DNA of 64,000 bases, taken from Sphingomonas jinjuensis (GTDB taxonomy: Bacteria > Pseudomonadota > Alphaproteobacteria > Sphingomonadales > Sphingomonadaceae). The stretch spans positions 124,001-188,000 of the forward strand of contig NZ_JACIEV010000003.1 in NCBI RefSeq assembly GCF_014197105.1. The letters run 5' to 3'. The notes under the pieces were generated by a model, which saw nothing but the letters and a program-made list of their open reading frames with translations, was not told where the DNA came from and ran no database searches. The position numbers were made by a program, and so were the translations under genes. This document shows, piece after piece, positions 54,320 to 62,956 of this stretch (positions within the stretch are counted from its first letter, which is position 1; each line of letters begins with the position of its first letter).

Positions 54320-56110
54320 TCAAGACTTGTACAGCGCGTCGAGCTTGTCGCCGTAGGCCTGCTTCAGCATATGGCGGCGGATCTTCAGACTGGGGGTCAG
54401 CTGCTCGTTCTCGATCGTGAAGGGCGCGTCGGCGATCACATAGCGACGGACGCGCTCGATCACCGACAGGTCCTTGTTCACCCGCTCGATCGCCGCGGAC
54501 AGCGCGGCGCGATAGTCGGCATTCTCGGCGAGGTTCCTGAAATCGCAGCGATTGCCGTGCTTTGCGCACCATTCCTGCGTCCATTCGGGATCGGGAACGA
54601 TCAGCGCGACCATATAGGGGCGGCGGTCGCCCGCGATCATCGCCTGGACGATCTCGGGCTGTAGCGTCAGCATCCCCTCGATCTTCTGGGGCGCGACATT
54701 GTCGCCCTTGTCGTTGATGATGAGGTCCTTCTTGCGATCGGTGATCTTGATCCGCCCCGCCGCGTCGATCTCGCCGATATCGCCGGTGTGGAGCCAGCCG
54801 TCCTTCAGCACGCGCTCGGTTTCAGCCTCGTTGCGCCAATAGCCGTGCATGACGAGTTCGCCGCGGACCAGGATCTCGCCGTCGGGCGCGATCCGCACCT
54901 CGGTGTTCTTGAGTGGCGGGCCGACACTGTCCATCCGCACGCCGACCTTGGGCCGGTTGCACGAGATGACCGGCGCCGCCTCGGTCTGGCCATAGCCCTG
55001 GAGGAAGGTGAGGCCGATGCTCTGGAAGAAGATGCCGATCTCGGGATTGAGCGGCGCGCCGCCCGAAACCATCGCCTTCAGCCGCCCGCCGAACTTGCGG
55101 TTGATCTTGGGCTTGAAGAGCAGGTCGACCGCGAGCTTCGTCGGGCGGTCGATCAGCCGCAGCGTTCGGCTGCTCTCGCGCGTGCCGACCGCGACGGCGC
55201 GGGTCAGCAGCTTCTGGCCGAGCCCGCCCTGCTTCTCGATCGCCTTGGTGATGCGGGTGCGCAGCACCTCGAACAGGCGGGGCACGACGAACATGATCGT
55301 CGGGCGCACCTCCTCGATGTTGCTCGCCAGCTTGTCGAGCGCCTCGGCGTAATAGATCTGGCCGCCCATCGCGATCGGAAAATGCTGGCCCCCGGTGTGT
55401 TCATAGGCATGGCTGAGGGGGAGGAACGACAGGAAGATTTCGTCGTCCCAGCCGAAATCCTCGGCGATGACGGTGCAGCAGCCGTCGCAGTTGTGCAGGA
55501 TCGCGCCATGATGCTGCATCACCCCGCGCGGCGCGCCACCGGTGCCGCTGGTGTAGATGATGCAGGCGAGGTCCTGGCGCGCGAAGGTGGCGGCGTCGGC
55601 AACGACCTGCGGATCGGCCTGGTGGCTGGCGATCAGGTCGCGCCAGCCGTGGAAGGCGATGGCGTTCGACGGCGCGCGCATGTCGTCGATGCCGATGACG
55701 TGTTGCGGCTGGTTGGATCGCAGGACCGCTGGCATCAGCGTCTTGGCGAGCTTCGCGGTCGACACGATGATCGCGCAGGCGCCCGAATTCTCGATGATAT
55801 GCTGGTGATCGCGTTCGGTATTGGTGGTGTAGGTCGGCACCGTGACGCAGCCAGCGGCCATGATCGCCAGATCGCTGATGCACCATTCGGGGCGGTTCTC
55901 GGCTACCAGCATCACGCGGTCGCCCGGCTTCAGCCCCAGTGCCCTTAGTCCGGTGGCGAGGCTCGCCACCTGGCGTGCCGCCTCGGCCCAGCTGGTCGAC
56001 GTCCAGGCGCCGTCCCGCTTCGCCCACAGGAAGGGGGCGTCGCCCTTTTCGCGCGCGCGGGTGAAGAACATCGCGACGAGATTGGGGAAATGTTCGAGGG
56101 TACGGGGCAT
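54320..56110 (-). CDS. Long-chain fatty acid-CoA ligase (AMP-forming)
   Basis: A 596-residue adenylate-forming ligase. CIIYTSGTGGAPRGVMQHHG is the AMP-binding P-loop (TSGTGG), LPLSHAYEHTGGQHFPIAMG and LQGYGQTEAAPVISCNRP are conserved in long-chain ligases, and LHTGDIGEIDAAGRIKITDR with KDLIINDKGDNVAP ends the core. It activates fatty acids to acyl-CoA at the membrane. GGAGAG precedes ATG 56110. Confidence 0.92.
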   Translation of the reverse strand: MPRTLEHFPNLVAMFFTRAREKGDAPFLWAKRDGAWTSTSWAEAARQVASLATGLRALGLKPGDRVMLVAENRPEWCISDLAIMAAGCVTVPTYTTNTERDHQHIIENSGACAIIVSTAKLAKTLMPAVLRSNQPQHVIGIDDMRAPSNAIAFHGWRDLIASHQADPQVVADAATFARQDLACIIYTSGTGGAPRGVMQHHGAILHNCDGCCTVIAEDFGWDDEIFLSFLPLSHAYEHTGGQHFPIAMGGQIYYAEALDKLASNIEEVRPTIMFVVPRLFEVLRTRITKAIEKQGGLGQKLLTRAVAVGTRESSRTLRLIDRPTKLAVDLLFKPKINRKFGGRLKAMVSGGAPLNPEIGIFFQSIGLTFLQGYGQTEAAPVISCNRPKVGVRMDSVGPPLKNTEVRIAPDGEILVRGELVMHGYWRNEAETERVLKDGWLHTGDIGEIDAAGRIKITDRKKDLIINDKGDNVAPQKIEGMLTLQPEIVQAMIAGDRRPYMVALIVPDPEWTQEWCAKHGNRCDFRNLAENADYRAALSAAIERVNKDLSVIERVRRYVIADAPFTIENEQLTPSLKIRRHMLKQAYGDKLDALYKS

Positions 56111-56152
56111 AACTCTCCTTGGATGGTGCGCTCTCGTGACGGAGCGCATCCG

Positions 56153-57898
56153 CTATTCGGGCAGGCGATCCTTGGTCAGGCCGACGCGGCGGATCGCGGC
56201 GACGCTGCCGTCTTCGGCCATCGCGACGCCTTCGCTGCGCGGATCGGCGGCACCGACCCAGCGACCGCCGACACGCTCGACGGCGTTGGCCTTGAGACCG
56301 AGTTGCTTCGATTCTACCCGCTCGCCGAGCGCGCGCAGCGCGGGCAGCATCGCATCGAGCTGCGTGCCCGTCTCGGCATAGGCGACCGGGCCGGGGGCGA
56401 AGACGAGGCCGAGGCCGATCGCGTCCTGCGCCGACAGCTTCCAGTCGACGACGCCGACGATCGCCTTCGCCACCTGAGCGATGATCGTCGGGCCACCCGC
56501 GGCGCCCACGACGAGGCGGACGCGGCCGGCGGGGTCGTAGACGATGGTCGGCGCCATCGACGAGCGCGGGCGCTTGCCCCCCTCGACCCGGTTGGCGACG
56601 AGATAGCCCTGCTTGTCGGGGACGATGTCGAAGTCGGTGAGCTGATTGTTGAGGATGATGCCGTCCATCGAAAGGCCCGAGCCGAAGACGCCTTCGACCG
56701 TGGTCGTCACCGACACGGCGTTGCCGCGCGCGTCGGCAACCGCGACGTCGGTCGTCCCGGCGGTCTCGCGCGCGGTGACGGGGATGCGCGGCGGGGCGCC
56801 GGCGGGGGTGCCGGCGGTGATGGTGCCAAGCGACCTGTCGGGCGAGATCAGTTCCGAGCGGCGGGCCAGGTACGCGGGATCGAGCAGCCCGGCGACCGGC
56901 ACGCGGACGAAGTCGGGATCGCCGATGTAGAGGTCGCGATCGGCGAAGGCGAGACGCGTGCTCTCGGCGAACAGGTGCCACGACACCGGCGATGCGGCGC
57001 CGAGCCTGGCCATGTCGAAGCGCTCGAGCTGCTTCAGGATCATCAGCACGGTGATGCCGCCCGACGAGGGCGGGCCCATCGAGCAGATGCGATGAGCGCG
57101 GTAGGTGGCGCAGACCGGGTCGCGCGACTTGGCGTCGTAGCTGGCGAGATCGCCGGTCGTCATCTTCGACGGGTTGCGCGCCGCGGTATCGACGGTGGAG
57201 ACGAGCTTCTGTGCCTGGGGGCCGACGTAGAAGCTGTCGGGACCCTGGATGGCGAGTCGCTGAAGCAGCGCCGCCTGCGCGGGGTTGCGGATCGTGCTGC
57301 CTACGGGAAGCGGCTGGCCGTTCGGGCCCGCGTAGAGGGCGCGGGTTGCGGGCGTGATGTCGCCGCCGAACCGCGCGAGGCTGTCGACGAAGCGTGGGGT
57401 GAGCTTCCAGCCGTCGGTCGCCAGGCGGATCGCGGGTTGGAACAACCGTGCCCAGGGCAGCTTGCCGCCCTGGCGATGCGCGAGCGCCATGCCGCGGATC
57501 GCGCCGGGGACGCCGACGCTTCGCCCGCCGGGGACGGCATCGGCATGGCTGAGCGGCTGGCCGTCGGCGGTGTAAAACCAGCGCGGATCGGCGGCGGCCG
57601 GCGCGGTTTCGCGCGCATCGACGGTCCACAGCTTGCCGCCCTGAGGCTGGCTGACCCAGAAGCTGCCGCCGCCGAGGCCCGAGCTTTGCGGTTCGACGAC
57701 GCCCAGCGCGAGCATGGTGGCGATCGCGGCATCGGTGGCGCTGCCGCCCGCGCGCAGGATCTCGACGCCGGCGGCGGCAGCGCGCGGGTCGGCGGCGCTG
57801 ACCATGCCGGCGGCCCTGGCCGGCGCGGGTCGACGCGCCTCGGCCGGAGCGGCGGTGATGGCGAGCGTGGTGAGGGCGAGGATGAGCGACGTCTTCAT
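56153..57898 (-). CDS. ggt: Gamma-glutamyltransferase
   Basis: A 581-residue Ntn-hydrolase with signal peptide (MKTSLILALTTLAITAAPAE). Autocleavage and catalysis use a Thr in ETAGTTDVAVADARGNAVSV (near residue 360), FGSGLSMDGIILNNQLTDFD and VGAAGGPTIIAQV form the gamma-glutamyl site. It splits glutathione and related peptides in the periplasm. It sits 42 bases upstream of the acyl-CoA ligase gene on the same strand. Confidence 0.94.
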   Translation of the reverse strand: MKTSLILALTTLAITAAPAEARRPAPARAAGMVSAADPRAAAAGVEILRAGGSATDAAIATMLALGVVEPQSSGLGGGSFWVSQPQGGKLWTVDARETAPAAADPRWFYTADGQPLSHADAVPGGRSVGVPGAIRGMALAHRQGGKLPWARLFQPAIRLATDGWKLTPRFVDSLARFGGDITPATRALYAGPNGQPLPVGSTIRNPAQAALLQRLAIQGPDSFYVGPQAQKLVSTVDTAARNPSKMTTGDLASYDAKSRDPVCATYRAHRICSMGPPSSGGITVLMILKQLERFDMARLGAASPVSWHLFAESTRLAFADRDLYIGDPDFVRVPVAGLLDPAYLARRSELISPDRSLGTITAGTPAGAPPRIPVTARETAGTTDVAVADARGNAVSVTTTVEGVFGSGLSMDGIILNNQLTDFDIVPDKQGYLVANRVEGGKRPRSSMAPTIVYDPAGRVRLVVGAAGGPTIIAQVAKAIVGVVDWKLSAQDAIGLGLVFAPGPVAYAETGTQLDAMLPALRALGERVESKQLGLKANAVERVGGRWVGAADPRSEGVAMAEDGSVAAIRRVGLTKDRLPE

Positions 57899-57944
57899 TG
57901 CCGCCGACGCTACCCGAGTTGCCCCCGATGGCAAGGCCGTAGCG

Positions 57945-58982
57945 TCAGGCGTCGGTGCCGATCACCGCGGCGAGATCGGTAATGCCGTCGCGGGCGAGCA
58001 GGGCGTCGAGGTCGGCGAGGATGCGACGGACGAGGCCAGGGCCCTCATAGACCAGCGCACTGTAGAGCTGGACGAGGCTGGCCCCCGCGCGCAGGCGGGC
58101 ATAGGCCTCTGCCGCATCGCCGACGCCGCCTCCCGCGATCAGGGCGATGCCGCTGCCGGTCGCCTGGCGGAAGTCGCGCAGCCGCTGTGCCGCCAGCGGA
58201 GCGAGCGGGGCGCCCGATAGACCGCCGCCCTCGTCGGCCTGAGGCGACCGCAGGCCCGGGCGGGTGACGGTGGTGTTGCCGACGATCAACGCATCGATGC
58301 CATGCGTCAGCGCGGCGCGGGCGATCGAGTCGATCTGCGCCGGCTCCTGATCGGGTGCGACCTTCAGGAACAATGGCGTCGTCCCCCGCGCGGCGGCGGT
58401 GGCGGCAAGCAGGTCGTCGAGCGCGGCGCCATGTTGCAGGTCGCGAAGGCCGGGGGTGTTGGGCGAGCTGATGTTGATCGTCACATAGTCGGCGACCGGG
58501 GCGGCGGCGGCGACGCCATGGGTATAGTCGGCGATGCGATCGGCCGCGTCCTTGTTGGCGCCGACGTTGATGCCGACGAGCCCGCGACGCCTGGCGGCGG
58601 CGACGCGGGGCAGGGCGGCGTCGAGCCCGCCGTTGTTGAACCCCATGCGGTTAACCACCGCGCGATCCGCGACGAGGCGGAAGAGGCGCGGGCGGGGGTT
58701 TCCGGCTTGGGGCAGCGGGGTCAGCGTGCCGATCTCGACGTGCCCGAAGCCGAGCGCATGGAAGCCGTCGATCGCTCGGCCGTCCTTGTCGGCGCCGGCG
58801 GCGAGGCCGAGCGGGTTGGCGAAGTCGAGACCGGCGACGCGGGTGCGCAGGCGCGGCGACTCGACCCGGTCCGGCGCGAGCGGCAACCCGGCGCGCGCCC
58901 AGCCGGCGAGCATCGACAAGGTAAGACCATGTGCCCTTTCGGCATCGATGGTGAACAGGAGAGGACGCAAAGCAAAGGTCAT
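57945..58982 (-). CDS. pyrD: Dihydroorotate dehydrogenase (quinone), class 2
   Basis: A 345-residue FMN enzyme. The N-terminal helices (residues about 1-40) anchor it to the membrane, GLAAGADKDGRAIDGFHALG and VEIGTLTPLPQAGNPRPRLF bind FMN, and VTINISSPNTPGLRDLQHG has the catalytic Ser of class 2. It oxidises dihydroorotate with quinone. ATG 58982; it follows ggt downstream on the same strand with 46 bases between. Confidence 0.95.
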   Translation of the reverse strand: MTFALRPLLFTIDAERAHGLTLSMLAGWARAGLPLAPDRVESPRLRTRVAGLDFANPLGLAAGADKDGRAIDGFHALGFGHVEIGTLTPLPQAGNPRPRLFRLVADRAVVNRMGFNNGGLDAALPRVAAARRRGLVGINVGANKDAADRIADYTHGVAAAAPVADYVTINISSPNTPGLRDLQHGAALDDLLAATAAARGTTPLFLKVAPDQEPAQIDSIARAALTHGIDALIVGNTTVTRPGLRSPQADEGGGLSGAPLAPLAAQRLRDFRQATGSGIALIAGGGVGDAAEAYARLRAGASLVQLYSALVYEGPGLVRRILADLDALLARDGITDLAAVIGTDA

Positions 58983-59069
58983 GGTGGCGGCGCACTCGCA
59001 CGCCGTTGCGCCGGGGTCAAAAAAACCTCCCGCTTCGGGACGGCGATGGCGGATTCGTCCAATACTTCA

Positions 59070-59167
59070 AGACTGCCCCATGCTTTGAGGATGTTGCGAC
59101 CCAAGGAGCGAGCTTTCGGGCACGCTTCTCACTGAAAGGCCCGGCTGCTTGCGGCCGGGCCTCTTTT
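59070..59167 (+). ncRNA. Candidate small RNA or leader RNA before the AraC-type gene
   Basis: A strong intrinsic terminator (59137-59167) on this strand has no coding gene in front of it; the region lies between divergent pyrD and the AraC-type gene. Upstream is another hairpin-prone stretch (AAGGAGCG with CGCTTCTC). AATACT at 59061 could serve as a -10. The 5' end is a guess. Alternatively it is an attenuator for the AraC-type gene. Confidence 0.35.
59137..59167 (+). terminator. Intrinsic terminator
   Basis: AGGCCCGGC (59137-59145), an eight-base loop, GCCGGGCCT (59154-59162), then CTTTT. It is the clearest Rho-independent terminator in the window. On the other strand the stem is followed only by TTT, so the reading direction is rightward. 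Confidence 0.8.
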
Positions 59168-59210
59168 CTGTGTCGTTTCAGGATGCTAAGCCTGTCCGTG
59201 GGGGGATTAC

Positions 59211-60062
59211 ATGGCGGGTGTCGTTCTCGACTATCAGATACCGGCGTCGCGACTCGCTCCTTATATTTCGACCTTCTATCGGCTGCAGACCGACACCGGT
59301 CTGAACGAAGTCGAACGCGCCGACCGCGCGCAGTTGCGCCTGCGCCTATCCGCCGGAAGCGCCCATTATGTCTTTGCCGACGGCTCTCGGCAGGAGGCGA
59401 CACCGCTTCATCTATTGGGGCCGACGAGCGGTGCTTTTACCGTATCGGCGGAAGGGCCGTTGCTGGTCTTCGGCATGGGGCTGATGCCAGCGGGATGGGA
59501 GGCGCTGATCGACGACGACGCTTCGTTGCTGCTCAACCGGGTCGCGGATGCCGGGGCGGTGCTGGGCGAGTCGCTGACGAACGCCGTCGCCCGGCTGCGA
59601 TTCGACCAGGATATCGCGGCGATGGCTTCGATCATCGAGCCGGTGCTCGACGCGCTGCTGCGACCGACGCAGCACGGCACGCGCAGCTTCGTCGAGGCGG
59701 TCGACGCCTGGCTGGCCGATGCGCCGTCGCCGTCGCTCGACGCGCTGGCGGCCGCGACGGGGCTGTCGCGGCGGCAGGTCGAGCGGCGCTGCAACCAGTT
59801 GTACGGTGCGCCTCCCAAGCTGTTGGCGCGCAAATATCGTGCCCTGCGAGCGGCGGTCGCGCTGTCGAAGCAGCGCGGCGGCGAGATGCCCGTCATCGAG
59901 GGCTTTTACGACCAGAGCCACATGATCCGCGAGATCAAGCAGTTCACCGGCATGACCCCGCGTCAGGTGCGCACCGGTGGCGGCGGCTGGCTGACGCAGC
60001 TGTCGATCCAGCATCGAAGCGCGCTGGAGGGCACCGTCCCCCCGATCGTCAGTCGGACCTGA
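59211..60062 (+). CDS. AraC family transcriptional regulator
   Basis: A 283-residue regulator with an unassigned N-terminal domain (residues 1-165) and a C-terminal AraC/XylS DNA-binding domain. The helix-turn-helix pair is DALAAATGLSRRQVERRCNQ and GFYDQSHMIREIKQFTGMTP. GGGGGA precedes ATG 59211. Ligand and targets are unknown; the suf operon follows after 87 bases but with its own promoter region. Confidence 0.88.
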   Translation: MAGVVLDYQIPASRLAPYISTFYRLQTDTGLNEVERADRAQLRLRLSAGSAHYVFADGSRQEATPLHLLGPTSGAFTVSAEGPLLVFGMGLMPAGWEALIDDDASLLLNRVADAGAVLGESLTNAVARLRFDQDIAAMASIIEPVLDALLRPTQHGTRSFVEAVDAWLADAPSPSLDALAAATGLSRRQVERRCNQLYGAPPKLLARKYRALRAAVALSKQRGGEMPVIEGFYDQSHMIREIKQFTGMTPRQVRTGGGGWLTQLSIQHRSALEGTVPPIVSRT

Positions 60063-60079
60063 TCGCCGGCGCCGACCGG

Positions 60080-60108
60080 TTGACGTCGGCGCCTCGAACG
60101 CCCATCTG
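60080..60108 (+). promoter_or_regulatory. Possible promoter of the suf operon
   Basis: TTGACG (60080-60085) and CATCTG (60103-60108) are 17 bases apart. The -10 match is weak. The inverted repeat at 60111 would then cover the transcription start. Confidence 0.35.
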
Positions 60109-60110
60109 CC

Positions 60111-60133
60111 AATCGGATCGATACGATCCGATT
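60111..60133 (+). promoter_or_regulatory. Operator-like inverted repeat before the suf regulator
   Basis: AATCGGATCG, ATA, CGATCCGATT: a perfect 10-base inverted repeat with a three-base spacer, 17 bases before the start codon. It is a good candidate for the binding site of the Rrf2 protein encoded next. Confidence 0.65.
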
Positions 60134-60148
60134 TGAGAATCGTTCGCA
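60134..60148 (+). promoter_or_regulatory. Possible iron-regulator box
   Basis: TGAGAATCGTTCGCA is a near-palindrome resembling alphaproteobacterial Fur/Irr-type sites. It touches the rrf2 start codon. Iron control of suf genes is known in this class; here it is a suggestion. Confidence 0.3.
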
Positions 60149-60149
60149 G

Positions 60150-60626
60150 ATGCGCCTGTCTTCGCTTGCCGACTATGCCGTCGTGATGATGACCGCGGCT
60201 GCCCGCCATTGCGGCGGCGTGGCGCGGCTTAACGCGACGGTGCTCGCCGAAGAGACGGGCGTGCCGCTGCCGACTGCGCAGAAGCTGGTCAGCCGGCTGT
60301 CGAGTGCCGGGCTGATCGAAAGCACGCGCGGCACCGGCGGCGGCTTCCGGCTGGCGCGTCCACCGGCATCGATCTCGCTCGCCGACATCGTCGAGGCGGT
60401 GGAGGGGCCGATCGCGCTGACGGCGTGCGTCGAACATGGCGCGCAGGATTGCGGGATCGACCATCAATGCTCGGTCAAGCCGCATTGGGGCGTGGTCAAC
60501 GCCGCAGTGCGGGGGGCGTTGGCGGGCATCTCGCTAGCCTCGCTGACGACGCAGCCCGCGTCTCGATCCGCTACCCTTTCTTCGTCTCGTAACCGGACCC
60601 CGGCCTTCGCCGGGGTGGAAAGTTGA
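60150..60626 (+). CDS. Rrf2 family regulator of the suf operon
   Basis: A 158-residue Rrf2/IscR-type regulator. The winged helix ([40 protein letters not shown]) is followed by a dimerisation helix and three Cys ([19 protein letters not shown], residues about 92-108) that can bind an iron-sulfur cluster. It probably senses cluster status and controls the operon. The last 25 residues (from TTQPASRSA) are unlike the family and are encoded partly by a palindromic repeat. No ribosome site is visible; the transcript may be leaderless or weakly translated. Confidence 0.88.
   Translation: MRLSSLADYAVVMMTAAARHCGGVARLNATVLAEETGVPLPTAQKLVSRLSSAGLIESTRGTGGGFRLARPPASISLADIVEAVEGPIALTACVEHGAQDCGIDHQCSVKPHWGVVNAAVRGALAGISLASLTTQPASRSATLSSSRNRTPAFAGVES
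60597..60616 (+). repeat. Palindromic repeat, family G, inside the 3' end of the Rrf2 gene
   Basis: ACCCCGGC-CTTC-GCCGGGGT, a perfect eight-base stem. It encodes part of the Rrf2 tail and its right arm (GGGGT, then GGAA) overlaps the likely ribosome site of sufB. Confidence 0.85.
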
Positions 60627-60628
60627 TC

Positions 60629-62092
60629 ATGGCCACCAAGAACGCCGAGGCCCATGCGGCCGTCGCCAAGAAGTACGAGTGGGGCTTCGCCACCGATATC
60701 GAGCAGGACTTCGCGCCCAAGGGGCTGAGCGAGGACACGGTTCGCTATATCAGCGCCAAGAAGAACGAGCCCGAATGGATGCTCGACTGGCGGCTTAAGG
60801 CGTTCCGGCTGTGGCAGACGATGGAGGCGCCGGATTGGGCCAAGCTCAACATTCCGTCTATCGACTATCAGGACGCCTATTATTACGCCGAGCCCAAGGC
60901 GAAGGCGACGATCGCGAGCCTCGACGAACTCGATCCCGAGATCCTGCGCACCTACCAGAAGCTGGGCATCCCGATCGAGGAGCAGAAGGTGCTGGCGGGC
61001 GTCGAGGGCGCGCGCAAGGTGGCCGTGGATGCGGTGTTCGACAGCGTCTCGGTCGCGACGACGTTCCGGGCCGAGCTGGAGGCGGCGGGGGTGATCTTCC
61101 GCTCGATCAGCGAGGCGATCCGCGAATATCCCGATCTGGTCCGCAAGTGGCTGGGCAAGGTGGTGCCGCAGCACGACAACTACTTCGCGACGCTCAACTG
61201 TGCGGTCTTCAGCGACGGGACGTTCGTGTACATTCCCGAGGGCGTTCGCTGCCCGATGGAGCTGTCGACCTATTTCCGCATCAATGCCGAGAATACCGGG
61301 CAGTTCGAGCGGACGCTGATCGTCGCCGACAAGGGCGCCTATGTCAGCTATCTGGAGGGCTGCACCGCGCCGATGCGCGACGAGAACCAGCTTCACGCCG
61401 CGGTGGTGGAGTTGGTCGCGCTGGACGATGCGGAGATCAAATATTCGACCGTCCAGAACTGGTATCCCGGCGACGAGAATGGCGTCGGCGGCATCTACAA
61501 CTTCGTGACCAAGCGGGCGCTTTGCCAGGGCAAGCGGTCGAAGGTGTCGTGGACCCAGGTCGAGACGGGCAGCGCGGTGACGTGGAAATATCCTTCGTGC
61601 GTGCTGAACGGTGAGGATTCGGTCGGCGAGTTCTATTCGGTCGCGGTGACCAACAACCGCCAGCAGGCGGATACCGGCACCAAGATGATCCACAACGGCA
61701 AGGGATCGCGATCGACGATCGTGTCGAAGGGGATCAGCGCCGGGCGCTCGGACAACACCTATCGGGGCCTCGTGAAGGTCGCGCCGGGTGCGGAAGGGGT
61801 GCGCAACTTCACCCAGTGCGACTCGCTGCTGCTGAGCGACCAGTGCGGCGCGCATACCGTGCCGTATATCGAGGTGCGCAATCCCAGCGCGCAGATCGAG
61901 CATGAGGCGACGACGTCGAAGATCAGCGAGGACCAGCTGTTCTACGCCATGTCGCGCGGGCTCGATCAGGAAGCGGCGGTGGCGCTGATCGTCAACGGCT
62001 TCGCGCGCGAGGTGCTGCAGCAGCTGCCGATGGAGTTCGCGGTCGAGGCGCAGAAGCTGCTGGGGATCAGCCTTGAAGGCTCGGTCGGCTGA
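60629..62092 (+). CDS. sufB: Fe-S cluster assembly scaffold protein SufB
   Basis: A 487-residue Suf[21 protein letters not shown] near the start, [20 protein letters not shown] and [20 protein letters not shown] in the beta-helix, and [20 protein letters not shown] with the Cys region near the C-terminus are typical. It is the scaffold of the SufBC2D complex. ATG 60629 stands two bases after the rrf2 stop; the TTG at 60623 is less likely. Confidence 0.96.
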   Translation: MATKNAEAHAAVAKKYEWGFATDIEQDFAPKGLSEDTVRYISAKKNEPEWMLDWRLKAFRLWQTMEAPDWAKLNIPSIDYQDAYYYAEPKAKATIASLDELDPEILRTYQKLGIPIEEQKVLAGVEGARKVAVDAVFDSVSVATTFRAELEAAGVIFRSISEAIREYPDLVRKWLGKVVPQHDNYFATLNCAVFSDGTFVYIPEGVRCPMELSTYFRINAENTGQFERTLIVADKGAYVSYLEGCTAPMRDENQLHAAVVELVALDDAEIKYSTVQNWYPGDENGVGGIYNFVTKRALCQGKRSKVSWTQVETGSAVTWKYPSCVLNGEDSVGEFYSVAVTNNRQQADTGTKMIHNGKGSRSTIVSKGISAGRSDNTYRGLVKVAPGAEGVRNFTQCDSLLLSDQCGAHTVPYIEVRNPSAQIEHEATTSKISEDQLFYAMSRGLDQEAAVALIVNGFAREVLQQLPMEFAVEAQKLLGISLEGSVG

Positions 62093-62100
62093 TGAACGAA

Positions 62101-62200
62101 GCCCCTCCCCTTCAGGGGAGGGGTTGGGGTGGGGGATGCGGGCGATGGTCTCGGTGAGACACGCCCCACCCCCGACCCCTCCTCTGAAAAGGAGGGGCTT
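62101..62200. repeat. Palindromic repeat pair, family A, copy 4 (between sufB and sufC)
   Basis: GCCCCTCCCCTTCAGGGGAG and TTGGGGTGGGG, a middle with GCGATGGTCTCGGTGAGACA, and the inverse unit. It is nearly identical to copy 3 at 54212 and fills the gap between two cotranscribed suf genes. Confidence 0.9.
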
Positions 62201-62212
62201 AGAGGAAGAATG

Positions 62213-62952
<740 letters not shown>

Positions 62953-62956
<4 letters not shown>

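Noticed and set aside
56090..57982. 630-codon + strand frame opposite ggt
   Set aside because: ggt on the - strand carries the catalytic Thr and signal peptide; the + product is Asp/Gly/Arg low complexity.
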